From: Cyanobium sp. ATX 6A2
Lineage (GTDB): Bacteria > Cyanobacteriota > Cyanobacteriia > PCC-6307 > Cyanobiaceae
Assembly (NCBI RefSeq): GCF_024346355.1
Contig: NZ_JAGQCU010000006.1
Location: 62,001 to 126,000 of the forward strand
Length of the DNA: 64,000 nucleotides
Reading direction: 5' to 3'
The notes beneath the pieces are model-generated. The model had not been told where the DNA came from. It was given only the letters and a program-made list of their open reading frames with translations, and ran no database searches. The translations under genes were made by a program, and so were the position numbers. Positions 1 through 8,929 of the stretch are shown piece by piece. How positions within the stretch are numbered: the first letter of the stretch is position 1; each line of letters begins with the position of its first letter.

Positions 1-620
1 CGGTCGGGATCGGGGTCCTCGAAGAGGGCACCGGCCCGGCGCAGGGCCGCCTTGCCACCACCGCCGGGAAGGGCGGCGGCCACCTGCTCGCTCACCGGTC
101 GCTCCACCTGGTAGCGGGCGCCGCTCACAGCCGGACCCAAGGCCACGCAGAGATCGGCTCGGCGGCTGCCCGCCGCCTCCAGGGCCTCCACCGCCGCAGA
201 CAGGATGGCGCCGGCAACCCCGCGCCAGCCCGCATGGCAGGCGGCCACGGCCCCGCGCACCGGGTCGGCCAGCAACACAGGTGTGCAGTCGGCCCCGCAC
301 ACCCACAGGCTCTGGCCGCCGCCATCGCTGCAGAGGCCATCGGCCTGGGGCCAGGGGGCCAGCCGGGCGGCGGAGGCGGGCAGCACGGCGTTGCCGTGCA
401 CCTGCGAGGGCCGGTGCACACTCACCCCGGCGCTGAGATAGCCGGCCAGCACCTCCGGCTCCCGCCCCTGCCACTGGCGGGTGAAGAAGCCGTGCTCAAA
501 CCCCGCCAGCAACTCGGCCTGCAGGTAATAGCCGCCGTAGCAGCCCACCCAGGTCCAGCCCGGGAGGTCGTTGAAGCCCACATCGGGGCGGTCGAAGGGT
601 GGATCAGCGGCCTCAGCCAT
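1..620 (-). CDS. pgeF: Peptidoglycan editing factor PgeF / YfiH laccase-domain protein (C-terminus cut by window edge)
   Basis: The reading frame is open from an ATG at 620 to the left edge, giving 206 residues without the C-terminus. The family signature is clear: VHRPSQVHGN near residue 79, then DCTPVLLADPVRGAVAACHA and GWRG, which carry the Cys/His residues of the copper/zinc-binding multicopper-oxidase-like fold. Known members act as purine nucleoside phosphorylase/adenosine deaminase-like enzymes, and in E. coli they remove mis-incorporated L-Ser from peptidoglycan precursors. The start lies 3 bp after the stop of the Tab2-like gene, so the two are probably co-transcribed. The family is certain; the exact substrate is not. 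Confidence 0.9.
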   Translation of the reverse strand, partial: MAEAADPPFDRPDVGFNDLPGWTWVGCYGGYYLQAELLAGFEHGFFTRQWQGREPEVLAGYLSAGVSVHRPSQVHGNAVLPASAARLAPWPQADGLCSDGGGQSLWVCGADCTPVLLADPVRGAVAACHAGWRGVAGAILSAAVEALEAAGSRRADLCVALGPAVSGARYQVERPVSEQVAAALPGGGGKAALRRAGALFEDPDPD

Positions 621-622
621 GG

Positions 623-1528
623 TCAGGCGTCGGGGAGATCGCGCAGCAGCCAGAGGCCCTCGAAGCGCTGGTCGCTCTCACTTCCCTGCACGGCCAGAAA
701 CTGCAGGCCGCCCACCTGCTCGCGGGCGGCGGCAAAGGCGACGTTGGCGGCTTCGGCCTCCTCTCTGGAGAGGCCGCCGAGCAGCCAGCGATCCTCCAGA
801 CCGGCTTCCAGCACCAGTCTGTCGGCCTCAATCTCCAGCCGCACCGGCTCCAGGCCCGCCAGCCAACCGGCGATGGCCAGGGCCCGCCCCGCCCCGAACA
901 GGCGAATCCCCGGCACCAGGGCCTGCGGATCGGCCCCCTCGGGCAGGGGCACCAGAGAGGCGAACCCCGCCTCCCAGCCACCCGCGCCCGCCAGCACCTC
1001 CAGGGGCAGGCTGGCCCAAGTCCAGCTCTGACCGCGGGCCGCTTCCGGCAGGGGCACGGGCACCGGCCGGATCGCGGCCGGCGGTGGTGCCAGCGGCCCG
1101 GCCAGAAAGCCCTCTTCACCGGGATAAACTTCCCGTTCGCGCTCCTGCAGCCAGTTCACCAGGGCGTAGGTGCGGCGGCTGGGCACCAACTCCAAACCCA
1201 GGCCCTCCGCCGCACGCTGCACCATGGTGCGCATCGACGCCCGCCAGCAGCGCAGCCGGCGCGGCATCCCCAGTCCGGCTGCCTCGGCCTCGGCAAGGGC
1301 CTGCTCGAGGGCCTCGCGCAGCCAGATCGAATTGACGCTGGTGGCGGGACAGGCCCGCAGCCAGCGGAACTCCGCACCCAGCTGGCGACCGTCCGGCCCC
1401 ACCACAGGGGTGGAGCAGATCAGCAGTTCCCAGCGTTTCTTGCCGTCGGGGTCGAGGATCGGCCGGGAATAGAAATCGAGCTCCCAGTCCGGTGCCAGGG
1501 CCTGGCCAGTCACGGGGGTCGCCATCAT
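623..1528 (-). CDS. Tab2/Atab2-family RNA-binding protein
   Basis: This 301-residue protein carries the family hallmark WELDFYSRPILDPDGKKRWE near residue 15 and a conserved WLLRDLP-type C-terminus. Tab2 (Chlamydomonas) and ATAB2 (Arabidopsis) bind the psaB leader and are needed for photosystem I translation; the cyanobacterial homologue (formerly DUF1092) is assumed to do a similar job. The start ATG overlaps the stop of the upstream S1-domain gene (ATGATG), and pgeF follows after 2 bp. This gives a compact operon of S1 protein, Tab2 and PgeF, of which two members act on RNA. Confidence 0.85.
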   Translation of the reverse strand: MMATPVTGQALAPDWELDFYSRPILDPDGKKRWELLICSTPVVGPDGRQLGAEFRWLRACPATSVNSIWLREALEQALAEAEAAGLGMPRRLRCWRASMRTMVQRAAEGLGLELVPSRRTYALVNWLQEREREVYPGEEGFLAGPLAPPPAAIRPVPVPLPEAARGQSWTWASLPLEVLAGAGGWEAGFASLVPLPEGADPQALVPGIRLFGAGRALAIAGWLAGLEPVRLEIEADRLVLEAGLEDRWLLGGLSREEAEAANVAFAAAREQVGGLQFLAVQGSESDQRFEGLWLLRDLPDA

Positions 1529-2790
1529 CCGGCCTGCTGCTCCTGCTGGCGGAGCAGCGAGCGGGCGCGATGGGCCCGATCGGCCGCCTCCGCCATCACC
1601 GTCTGGCGATCCACCAGCAGCTCTCCGGGTTCTCCCTCCAGCAGGGCGGTATTGAGGGCGATGCGACCCCGGCCCGGGTCGAGGCTGGTGACCAGGGCCT
1701 GGAGGCGATCCCCCTGGTCGAACACCTCACGCAGGGAGCGCAGCTGGCCGCCGGTGATGCAGCTCTGATGCAACAGGCCGCTCACGCCCCCCAGATCCAC
1801 AAACAACCCGTAGGGCTTGACGGCCACCACCACGCCCTCCACGAGCTGCCCCACCTCCAGCTCGGCAAACCGGGCAGCGCCGGCAGCACGCTTCTCCGAG
1901 AGCACCAGCTTGCGGGCCTCGGCATTGACCTCCAGGAAGGTGACCCCAAGGGTTCGGCCCACCAGGGCCTCGTGGTTGTCACCATCGACCAGCTGGGAGC
2001 GGGGCACAAATCCACGCAGCCCCTCCAGGTCGCAGGTCACCCCACCGCGGTTGAAGCCATTCACCTTCACCTGCACCACCTTGCCCTCCTTCTCCATGGT
2101 CCGCACGGTCTCCCAGCTCTGGCGCAGGGCCAGGGCCCTGGCACTCACCGTGACCATGCCATCGGCGTTCTGCTCGCGGGTGACGAGCACCTCCACCTCC
2201 AGCCCCATCGGGAAGCGCTCCTTGAGGTTGGTGATCACCCCCAGCCCGCTCTCCTTCTTGGGCATGAAACCGGGGGCCTTGCCGCCGATGTCCACATACA
2301 CCCCGTCGCCTTCCAAGCCCACCACCGTGCCGCGCACCACCTCACCGGCACTGCCCACAAAGTCCTGTTCCTCGAGGGCGGCCAGGAAGGCCTCCTCGTC
2401 AAAGTCAAAGTCGTCGACGCTGCGGGACACCCCGGCCGCGGCCTGAGGGGCACTGCCGGCCGAGCGGGAGCGGCCGCGGCCAGGCTCGGGGCCCATCAGG
2501 TCGGCCATCGACAGGCCCTCGAGCGACCCCATGCCGAAGCGTTCCTCGTCGGAGCCCCCTGGGGCGCGAGCCGGGGGGGCGGCTGGGGCAGACGGCGCTG
2601 GCGCGGGCGTCGCCTCGGGGGCGGTCGCGGTCGCGGCCGCGGGCTGCGCCTCTGCGGCCGCGGAGTCGTCCTTCTTGATCATCAGCACCTGGGGCGGCCT
2701 GCGCACAGGGGCCGATGCCTGGGGACGGGAGGGACCGGGAGGCACCGGGCGAGCGGAGGACGAGGGCGGTTGCTTGCCGGATCCTGCCAT
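1525..2790 (-). CDS. S1 RNA-binding domain protein (ribosomal protein S1 homologue, Rps1b/Nbp1-type)
   Basis: The protein has 421 residues. The first ~130 are a low-complexity Ala/Pro/Ser extension. Three S1 (OB-fold) repeats follow, starting near GEVVRGTVVGLEGDGVYVDI, GKVVQVKVNGFNRGGVTCDL and GQLVEGVVVAVKPYGLFVDL. Cyanobacteria encode two or more S1 homologues with three or four S1 repeats; the long disordered N-terminus points to the second, non-canonical type. The ATG at 2790 was chosen because codons further upstream give composition unlike protein. It is divergent from the creatininase gene 50 bp away and overlaps the Tab2 gene by 4 bp. Whether it is ribosome-bound cannot be told from sequence. 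Confidence 0.8.
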   Translation of the reverse strand: MAGSGKQPPSSSARPVPPGPSRPQASAPVRRPPQVLMIKKDDSAAAEAQPAAATATAPEATPAPAPSAPAAPPARAPGGSDEERFGMGSLEGLSMADLMGPEPGRGRSRSAGSAPQAAAGVSRSVDDFDFDEEAFLAALEEQDFVGSAGEVVRGTVVGLEGDGVYVDIGGKAPGFMPKKESGLGVITNLKERFPMGLEVEVLVTREQNADGMVTVSARALALRQSWETVRTMEKEGKVVQVKVNGFNRGGVTCDLEGLRGFVPRSQLVDGDNHEALVGRTLGVTFLEVNAEARKLVLSEKRAAGAARFAELEVGQLVEGVVVAVKPYGLFVDLGGVSGLLHQSCITGGQLRSLREVFDQGDRLQALVTSLDPGRGRIALNTALLEGEPGELLVDRQTVMAEAADRAHRARSLLRQQEQQAG

Positions 2791-2840
2791 CGGCACCTCG
2801 GACTGGGGACCGCACACTGTAGAGATCGGATCTGAACCCC

Positions 2841-3659
2841 ATGCCGCCTCAGCGCCAGCTCGCCCGCCTTGCCTGGCCCCAGGTGCAGGAGGCGGCACAA
2901 CGCCCGGGAAGCACCGTGGTGTGGCCCTGGGGGGCGGTGGAGCAGCACGGCCCCCAGCTGCCCCTGGCCACCGATGGCCTGTTCGCCGAGCAGCTGCTGG
3001 ATGCGGTGCTCGAGGAGCTGGCTGAGCACCAACCGATCTGGCGCTTGCCCCTGCAGGCGATCGGTTTCTCACCCGAACACCTGGGCTTTCCCGGCAGCCT
3101 CAGCCTGCCGCCGGAGCTGCTGATCCAGACGGTGTGCAGCGTCGGCCGGCAGCTGGCCGACTGCGGCTTTCAGCGGCTGGTGCTGTTCAACGCCCACGGT
3201 GGTCAGATCGCCCTGCTGCAGACCGCCGCGCGGGAGCTGCGCCAGCAGGTGCCCGCCCTCGGGGTGCTGCCCTGTTTCCTGTGGAGCGGCATTGCCGGCC
3301 TGGCTGAACTGCTGCCGGCCTCGGAGCGACAGGGAGGTCTCCACGCCGGTCTGGCGGAGACCAGCCTGATGATGCACCTGGCAGCGGAGCTGGTGGGCCC
3401 GCAGCGCCCCTGCGACGGACAGCCGGCGGCGGTCCCTTCGGGCTGGAGTCTGGAGGGGGCGGCACCGTGTGCCTGGTTGATGGCCGACCTCAGCCGCAGC
3501 GGCGTGGTGGGGGATGCCCGCGGCTCCGATGCCTCCCTGGGCCGCGCCCTGGCCGAGCGGCTGGTGCAGGGCTGGAGACAGCGCTTCGACACCCTGCTGG
3601 CCAGCGACTGGCCACCCGGTTGTGCGATCCGCACCCCGGCACCGCCTGAACCCGGATGA
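2841..3659 (+). CDS. Creatininase-family metal-dependent amidohydrolase
   Basis: The 272-residue protein matches the creatininase (creatinine amidohydrolase) fold. It has GAVEQHGPQLPLATDG near residue 31, with Glu/His/Asp metal ligands, and LFNAHGGQ near residue 116. Members hydrolyse cyclic amides, including formamides of the riboflavin/F420/mycofactocin pathways and creatinine, and cyanobacterial members have no proven substrate. Downstream is ado, 44 bp away on the same strand. The family call is firm; the substrate is unknown. Confidence 0.8.
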   Translation: MPPQRQLARLAWPQVQEAAQRPGSTVVWPWGAVEQHGPQLPLATDGLFAEQLLDAVLEELAEHQPIWRLPLQAIGFSPEHLGFPGSLSLPPELLIQTVCSVGRQLADCGFQRLVLFNAHGGQIALLQTAARELRQQVPALGVLPCFLWSGIAGLAELLPASERQGGLHAGLAETSLMMHLAAELVGPQRPCDGQPAAVPSGWSLEGAAPCAWLMADLSRSGVVGDARGSDASLGRALAERLVQGWRQRFDTLLASDWPPGCAIRTPAPPEPG

Positions 3660-3703
3660 CGCTGGTTACAGTCCGATGATCTGTACACGCTGCTGCGTCC
3701 ACC

Positions 3704-4474
3704 ATGGTGATGCTGTCCTCCAACACCCCCAACGCGGCCACCCCCACCGCGAATCAGGACACAGCCCAGAGCGGTGGCCCCAGCTCCGCTGACGAGCAGT
3801 CGGCTCTGCCTGACTTCACCACCGCCAGCTACAAGGACGCCTACAGCCGCATCAACGCGATCGTGCTCGAGGGCGAACAGGAAGCCCACGACAACTACAT
3901 CGCCCTGGGAACCTTGCTCAGCGACCAGGCCGAGGAGCTGGCCGGCCTGGCCCGCATGGAGCTCAAGCACAAGAAAGGCTTCACCGCCTGCGCCAAGAAC
4001 CTGGGCGTGACGGCCGACATGGACTTCGCCAGGGAGTTCTTCGCTCCCCTGCACAACAACTTCCAGCAGGCCCTGGCCGCAGGCAAGGTCACCACCTGCC
4101 TGCTGATTCAGGCCATCCTGATTGAAGCCTTCGCCATCTCCGCCTACCACATCTACATCCCCGTAGCTGATCCCTTCGCCCGCAAGATCACCGAAGGCGT
4201 GGTGAAGGATGAGTACACCCACCTCAACTACGGACAGGAGTGGCTCAAGGCCAACCTCGAGACCGTGCGCGAGGAGCTGATGCAGGCCAACCGCGACAAT
4301 CTGCCCCTGGTGCGCCGCATGCTGGAGCAGGTGTCGGCCGATGCCGCCGTGCTGCACATGGAGCAGGAAGATCTGATGGCCGACTTCCTCAGCTGTTACC
4401 AGGAAACCCTGATGGATATCGGCCTGACCAGCCGGGAGATCGCCCGCATGGCGGCCTCAGCCCTCACCGCCTGA
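3704..4474 (+). CDS. ado: Aldehyde deformylating oxygenase (cyanobacterial alkane synthase)
   Basis: The 256-residue di-iron protein converts fatty aldehyde to alkane plus formate using O2 and reductant. Ferritin-like helices carry the expected iron ligands: EGEQEAHDNY near residue 52, ELKHKKGF with ExxH near residue 87, AFAISAYHIY near 141 and KDEYTHLNYG with ExxH near 170. The first ~35 residues are a Ser/Thr/Asn/Gln-rich, poorly conserved extension. The gene is followed after 70 bp by aar, which supplies its aldehyde substrate. The ado-aar-accA order is typical of cyanobacteria, so function is well supported. Confidence 0.96.
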   Translation: MVMLSSNTPNAATPTANQDTAQSGGPSSADEQSALPDFTTASYKDAYSRINAIVLEGEQEAHDNYIALGTLLSDQAEELAGLARMELKHKKGFTACAKNLGVTADMDFAREFFAPLHNNFQQALAAGKVTTCLLIQAILIEAFAISAYHIYIPVADPFARKITEGVVKDEYTHLNYGQEWLKANLETVREELMQANRDNLPLVRRMLEQVSADAAVLHMEQEDLMADFLSCYQETLMDIGLTSREIARMAASALTA

Positions 4475-4544
4475 TCCGGTTCGCCTGGTTTGGCTGGCAG
4501 GCCGTGGGAGGATGTAGCGTCCGCCACACCTGCCAACCTGCCGC

Positions 4545-5594
4545 ATGTTCGGGCTGATCGGTCACTCCACCAGTTTTGAGGAGGCCCGCTACAAGGCCCG
4601 GACCCTGGGATTCGACGCCTTCGCCGACGGCGACCTCGACATGTGGTGTGCAGCACCGCCCCAGCTGGTGGAGCGCATCGAGATCACCAGCCGCACGGGC
4701 CAGACCATCCAGGGCGCCTACATCGATTCGGTGTTTGTGCCCGAGATGCTGCGGCGGTTCAAGACGGCCAAGCGCAAGGTGCTCAAGGCCATGGAACTGG
4801 CTCAGCGCTCCGGCATCGACATCACAGCACTGGGGGGGTTCACCTCAATCATTTTTGAGGACATGAACCTGCTGCGCGAACAGCGGGTGAGTGCCGTGGA
4901 ACTCGACTGGCAGCGGTTCACCACGGGCAACACCCACACCGCCTGGGTGATCTGCCAGCAGGTTGAAACCAATGCTCCCCGGCTTGGCATCGAGCTCGCC
5001 CGGGCCAGGGTGGCTGTGGTGGGTGCCACCGGTGACATCGGCAGCGCCGTGTGCCGCTGGCTGCAGCGCCGGGGGGTGGGCGAACTGCTGCTGGTGGCGC
5101 GGCGGCCCCAGCCCCTGGCCGAACTGCGCGAAAGCCTGGGCGAAGGGCGTGTTCTGGGCCTCGATGAGGCGCTGGCTGAGGCCGACGTGGTGGTGTGGGT
5201 CGCCAGCCTGCCCCAGAGCCTGGAGATCGACAGCGCCAGGCTGCCCAAGCCCTGCCTGATGATCGACGGCGGTTACCCCAAGAATCTGGATACCAAGGCC
5301 GCCGCACCGGGTGTGCATGTGCTCAAGGGCGGCATTGTGGAGTTCTGGCAGGACATCGGCTGGCAGATGATGGAGCTGGCCGAGATGGCTGTTCCCCAGC
5401 GGCAGATGTTTGCCTGCTTCGCCGAGGCCATCCTCCTCGACTTCGAGAAGATCCACACCAATTTCAGCTGGGGCCGCAACAACATCAGCCTCGAGGCCAT
5501 GGACCGGATCGGTGCAGCCTCCCTGCGCCATGGTTTCAAGGTGTTGGAGCTGGAGCCGGCCGATCACTCAGCGCCGGTGCTCGCCGGCGCCTGA
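4545..5594 (+). CDS. aar: Long-chain acyl-[acyl-carrier-protein] reductase
   Basis: The 349-residue protein begins [14 protein letters not shown], the invariant start of cyanobacterial AAR. It reduces acyl-ACP to fatty aldehyde with NADPH. The Rossmann glycine motif [16 protein letters not shown] sits near residue 157. The catalytic-cysteine region is the segment [19 protein letters not shown] near residue 288, although the thioester cysteine itself is not identified with certainty here. It sits between ado and accA, linking fatty-acid synthesis to alkane output. Confidence 0.96.
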   Translation: MFGLIGHSTSFEEARYKARTLGFDAFADGDLDMWCAAPPQLVERIEITSRTGQTIQGAYIDSVFVPEMLRRFKTAKRKVLKAMELAQRSGIDITALGGFTSIIFEDMNLLREQRVSAVELDWQRFTTGNTHTAWVICQQVETNAPRLGIELARARVAVVGATGDIGSAVCRWLQRRGVGELLLVARRPQPLAELRESLGEGRVLGLDEALAEADVVVWVASLPQSLEIDSARLPKPCLMIDGGYPKNLDTKAAAPGVHVLKGGIVEFWQDIGWQMMELAEMAVPQRQMFACFAEAILLDFEKIHTNFSWGRNNISLEAMDRIGAASLRHGFKVLELEPADHSAPVLAGA

Positions 5595-5654
5595 GGCCCT
5601 CAGCCCCGGCCGCCCCAGCGCCACACAACCCGTTCTCCCGCCTGCTTCCACGCC

Positions 5655-6644
5655 ATGGCACGTCGCGCCCTGCTGGATTTTGAAAAGCCACTCGTGGAAC
5701 TGGAGGAGCAGATCGAGCAGATCCGCCAGCTCGCCCGCGACTCCGAAGTGGATGTGAGCCAGCAGCTGCTGCAACTGGAGACCCTGGCCACGCGGCGGCG
5801 CAAGGAGATCTTCGACTCGCTCAGCCCCTCCCAGAAGATCCAGGTGGCGCGCCATCCCCAGAGGCCCAGCACCCTGGATTACATCCAGGTGATCTGCGAT
5901 GAGTTCATCGAACTGCACGGCGATCGCTGCGGCGGTGACGATCAGGCCCTGGTGGGAGGCATCGGCCGGATCGGTGAGCGCGGCGTGATGCTGCTTGGCC
6001 ATCAGAAGGGCCGAGACACCAAGGAGAACGTGGCTCGCAACTTCGGCATGGCCTCCCCCGGGGGATACCGCAAGGCGATGCGGCTGATGGACCATGCCGA
6101 ACGCTTCCGGCTGCCGATCTTCAGCTTCATTGACACCCCTGGTGCCTACGCCGGTGTGCTGGCTGAGGAGCAGGGGCAAGGTGAGGCCATCGCCAAGAAC
6201 CTGCGCGAGATGTTCCGGCTTCGGGTGCCGATCGTGGCCACGGTGATCGGCGAAGGGGGCTCCGGAGGAGCCCTGGGCATCGGCGTGGCCGACCGGCTGC
6301 TGATGTTTGAGCACAGCGTGTACACGGTGGCCAGCCCGGAAGCCTGCGCCTCGATCCTCTGGCGGGATGCCGCCCAGGCCTCGGTGGCGGCCGAGGCCCT
6401 GAAGATCACCGGCGCCGACCTTCTGCAGCTGGGAATCGTGGATCAGGTGCTGCCCGAACCCTCCGGTGGCAATCACTGGGCACCCCTGGATGCCGCCGAT
6501 ACCCTCAAGACCGCCCTGCTGGAGCAGCTGGAGCAGCTGGACCGCTGCAGTGAGACGGAACTGCTCGAAGGCCGCTATCAGAAATACCGGCGCATCGGTC
6601 GATTCGCTGAGGAGGCAACCCCAGACACCGCCCTCACCTCTTAA
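5655..6644 (+). CDS. accA: Acetyl-CoA carboxylase carboxyltransferase, alpha subunit
   Basis: The 329-residue protein has normal AccA length. It shows the N-terminal coiled helix [18 protein letters not shown], the oxyanion-hole segment [19 protein letters not shown] near residue 202, and [13 protein letters not shown] near residue 227. With AccD it moves the carboxyl group from carboxy-biotin-BCCP to acetyl-CoA, the committed step of fatty-acid synthesis. The start ATG follows aar by 60 bp and the gene runs in the same direction as ado and aar. Confidence 0.97.
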   Translation: MARRALLDFEKPLVELEEQIEQIRQLARDSEVDVSQQLLQLETLATRRRKEIFDSLSPSQKIQVARHPQRPSTLDYIQVICDEFIELHGDRCGGDDQALVGGIGRIGERGVMLLGHQKGRDTKENVARNFGMASPGGYRKAMRLMDHAERFRLPIFSFIDTPGAYAGVLAEEQGQGEAIAKNLREMFRLRVPIVATVIGEGGSGGALGIGVADRLLMFEHSVYTVASPEACASILWRDAAQASVAAEALKITGADLLQLGIVDQVLPEPSGGNHWAPLDAADTLKTALLEQLEQLDRCSETELLEGRYQKYRRIGRFAEEATPDTALTS

Positions 6645-6698
6645 GGTTCTCACTGGGATCAGCGCCTTGCGCGGTTCCTGCTTTCCGCCCGATTCCGT

Positions 6699-7409
6699 TT
6701 GCCCACCGCCCTGATCACTGGAGCCTCACGAGGTATCGGTGCCGCCACGGCTCGTCGCTTCGCGACTGCCGGCTATCAGCTCATGCTCCTCGCCAGGCCC
6801 TCCAGCGACCTCACCCAGCTCTGCGACGACCTCACCACCAGCGGCTGTGCTGTCGCAGGTGTCGGTGCCGACCTCAGTGATCCCGAAGCCGTCCAACCAG
6901 CGCTGCTCTCCCTTGTTCGGCAGGGTGGCACGCCGAACGTGGTGATCAACAACGCCGGCATGGCCTACACCGGAAGCCTGGCGGCGATGCCACTCGGCCA
7001 GTGGCTCACCCTCATGCAGCTCAACCTCACGGCTGTGTTTCAGGTGTGCCAAGCCCTGATCCCAAGTCTGCGGACCCAGGGTGGCGGGCACATCATCAAT
7101 GTGAGCAGCCACGCCGCTCACAACGCTTTTCCCAACTGGGGAGCCTATTGCGTCAGCAAGGCTGCGCTGTCGTCCTTCAGCCGCTGTCTGGCGGCTGAGG
7201 AACGCAGCCACGGCATCCGCGTGAGTACCCTCACCCTCGGTGCGGTAAATACGCCCCTCTGGGATAGCGAAACAGTCGACAGTTCCTTTGATCGGCATGC
7301 CATGCTTGATGCGGGGCGAGTTGCCGATGCCCTGCTCTTCCTGGCTGAACAACCCGCCACTCAGGTGGTGGAAGATCTCACCCTCATGCCCGCCGCTGGC
7401 GCGCTCTGA
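6699..7409 (+). CDS. Short-chain dehydrogenase/reductase (SDR) family protein
   Basis: The 236-residue classical SDR has the cofactor motif TGASRGIGAAT at the N-terminus, NNAGMAY (NNAG motif) near residue 86, the catalytic Ser in INVSSHAA and YCVSKAAL (YxxxK) near residue 150. The start is TTG at 6699, because the glycine motif begins six residues later and no ATG fits. The order accA-SDR-folE recurs in picocyanobacteria. The substrate is unknown; an acyl or pterin-related keto group is conceivable from the neighbours, but that is only inference. Confidence 0.85.
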   Translation: MPTALITGASRGIGAATARRFATAGYQLMLLARPSSDLTQLCDDLTTSGCAVAGVGADLSDPEAVQPALLSLVRQGGTPNVVINNAGMAYTGSLAAMPLGQWLTLMQLNLTAVFQVCQALIPSLRTQGGGHIINVSSHAAHNAFPNWGAYCVSKAALSSFSRCLAAEERSHGIRVSTLTLGAVNTPLWDSETVDSSFDRHAMLDAGRVADALLFLAEQPATQVVEDLTLMPAAGAL

Positions 7410-7417
7410 GTTCTATC

Positions 7418-8161
7418 ATGACGTCCATCCTCCCCTCCAGTTTCAGCTCCGCTGAAACCATGCCCGACGCTGCTCCCCGTCCTGTGAGCCTGCGCATCCG
7501 CGATCGGCTTGACGCGGCTGATGTTCCCTACCTCGCCAACGACAACATTGCCGATCACCTGCTTGACGGCGAGCTCGACCAGCTGGAGATCGAGGTGGCC
7601 GGCAAGGTGCGGGAGCTGCTGCGCAGCCTCGTGATCGACATCGACAACGACCACAACACCGAGGAGACGGCCGAGCGGGTTGCGCGGATGTACCTCCATG
7701 AGGTTTTCAAGGGTCGCTACCACGAACAGCCCAAGATTGCAAGCTTCCCCAACGTAAAAAAGCTTGACGAGATCTACACTGTGGGGCCGATCACCGTGCG
7801 TTCTGCCTGCTCTCACCACCTGGTGCCCATCCTCGGCAACTGCTGGATCGGCATCAAGCCAGGCTCCCGGGTAATAGGCCTTTCCAAATTCACCCGTGTG
7901 GCCGACTGGGTATTCTCCAGGCCCCACATCCAGGAAGAGGCCGTGATGATCCTGGCCGATGAGATTGAGAGGCTGTGTGAGCCCCAGGGTCTCGCCATCC
8001 TGGTGAAAGCCCAGCACTACTGCATGAAGTGGCGTGGGGTGAAGGAACCCCAAACCAGCATGGTGAATTCGGTGGTGCGAGGCGATTTCCGCCGCGATCC
8101 CAGCCTCAAGGCCGAATTCTTCGAACTGGTGAAGCAACAGACCGCCCTGCTCACCACCTGA
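7418..8161 (+). CDS. folE: GTP cyclohydrolase I
   Basis: The 247-residue protein belongs to the type I family, which converts GTP to 7,8-dihydroneopterin triphosphate, the first step to folate and pterins. Visible motifs are RVARMYLHEVFKG, SACSHHLVPILGNCWIG (Cys-His-His zinc and active site near residue 130) and LVKAQHYCMKWRGVKE. The start ATG is 8 bp after the SDR stop. Its 3' end overlaps the convergent trpF gene by 11 bp. Confidence 0.95.
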   Translation: MTSILPSSFSSAETMPDAAPRPVSLRIRDRLDAADVPYLANDNIADHLLDGELDQLEIEVAGKVRELLRSLVIDIDNDHNTEETAERVARMYLHEVFKGRYHEQPKIASFPNVKKLDEIYTVGPITVRSACSHHLVPILGNCWIGIKPGSRVIGLSKFTRVADWVFSRPHIQEEAVMILADEIERLCEPQGLAILVKAQHYCMKWRGVKEPQTSMVNSVVRGDFRRDPSLKAEFFELVKQQTALLTT

Positions 8162-8819
8162 TCTCCTGCGGCTCGCGCCTCGGCAGGCATGCGAGCAGCT
8201 CACGCACCCGCTCCAGATCCTTGTCGCCCGGGCTGCGCTCCACCCCGCTGGAGACATCCAATCCGGTTGGCTGCACCCGCTGCAGCAGTGCGGCCACCCG
8301 GTCGGCCCGCACGCCTCCAGCCAGCCACCAGGGCAGCGGCGCCTGCCAGCCCTGCAACCACTCAAGCGGCACGGCATGGCCAGTGCCGCCGAGCTGGTCG
8401 GGAACCCAGGCGTCAAGCAACAGTGCGTCCACGGCATCGGCATAGGCCTCGGCCCGCTGCAGATCCCCGGGGCTGCGCAGGCGCAGCGCTTTCCACACCT
8501 GGCAGCCCAGCCGCTGCCGCAGGTGGCGGCAGGTGTGGGGCGATTCCTCGCCGTGCAGCTGAATCACCTGATGCCCGCGGGCCGGATCCAGTTCCGGCAA
8601 CAGCTCGGCACCGGGATCGGCCACCACCAGCACCCGCTGGCAGGCCGGTGCCGCCGCCTGCACCGCCGCGAACAGCCCCGGCCGATCTTGCCCGGCCAGG
8701 TACCGAGGGGAGCTGGCCACGGCGATCACGCCGATGGCATCGACACCGAGAGCGGCCACCTCAGCCGCCTGAAGCGGTTGGCGCAGGCCGCAGATCTTCA
8801 GCAGGGGCGAGGTGGGCAC
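8151..8819 (-). CDS. trpF: Phosphoribosylanthranilate isomerase
   Basis: About 222 residues starting at GTG 8819 (VPTSPLLKICGLRQ). TrpF catalyses the Amadori rearrangement of phosphoribosylanthranilate in tryptophan synthesis. Diagnostic motifs are KICGLR (catalytic Cys), VQLHG-type IQLHGEES, LLDAW with the catalytic Asp, GGTGHAVPLEWL and the phosphate loop LDVSSGVE. A more upstream ATG exists, but the extension would overlap the start region of the divergent M50 gene and has no family support. Confidence 0.93.
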   Translation of the reverse strand: MPTSPLLKICGLRQPLQAAEVAALGVDAIGVIAVASSPRYLAGQDRPGLFAAVQAAAPACQRVLVVADPGAELLPELDPARGHQVIQLHGEESPHTCRHLRQRLGCQVWKALRLRSPGDLQRAEAYADAVDALLLDAWVPDQLGGTGHAVPLEWLQGWQAPLPWWLAGGVRADRVAALLQRVQPTGLDVSSGVERSPGDKDLERVRELLACLPRREPQEIRW

Positions 8820-8929
8820 CAGAGTTCGTGGGCACTGCGTGCCGTTTCTAGGATCAGTGTGCGGATGGATCGCCCTGCACGGGGAACCACCGCCCATCGT
8901 CAACACCGCCAAGCATCAAGGGGCACCGC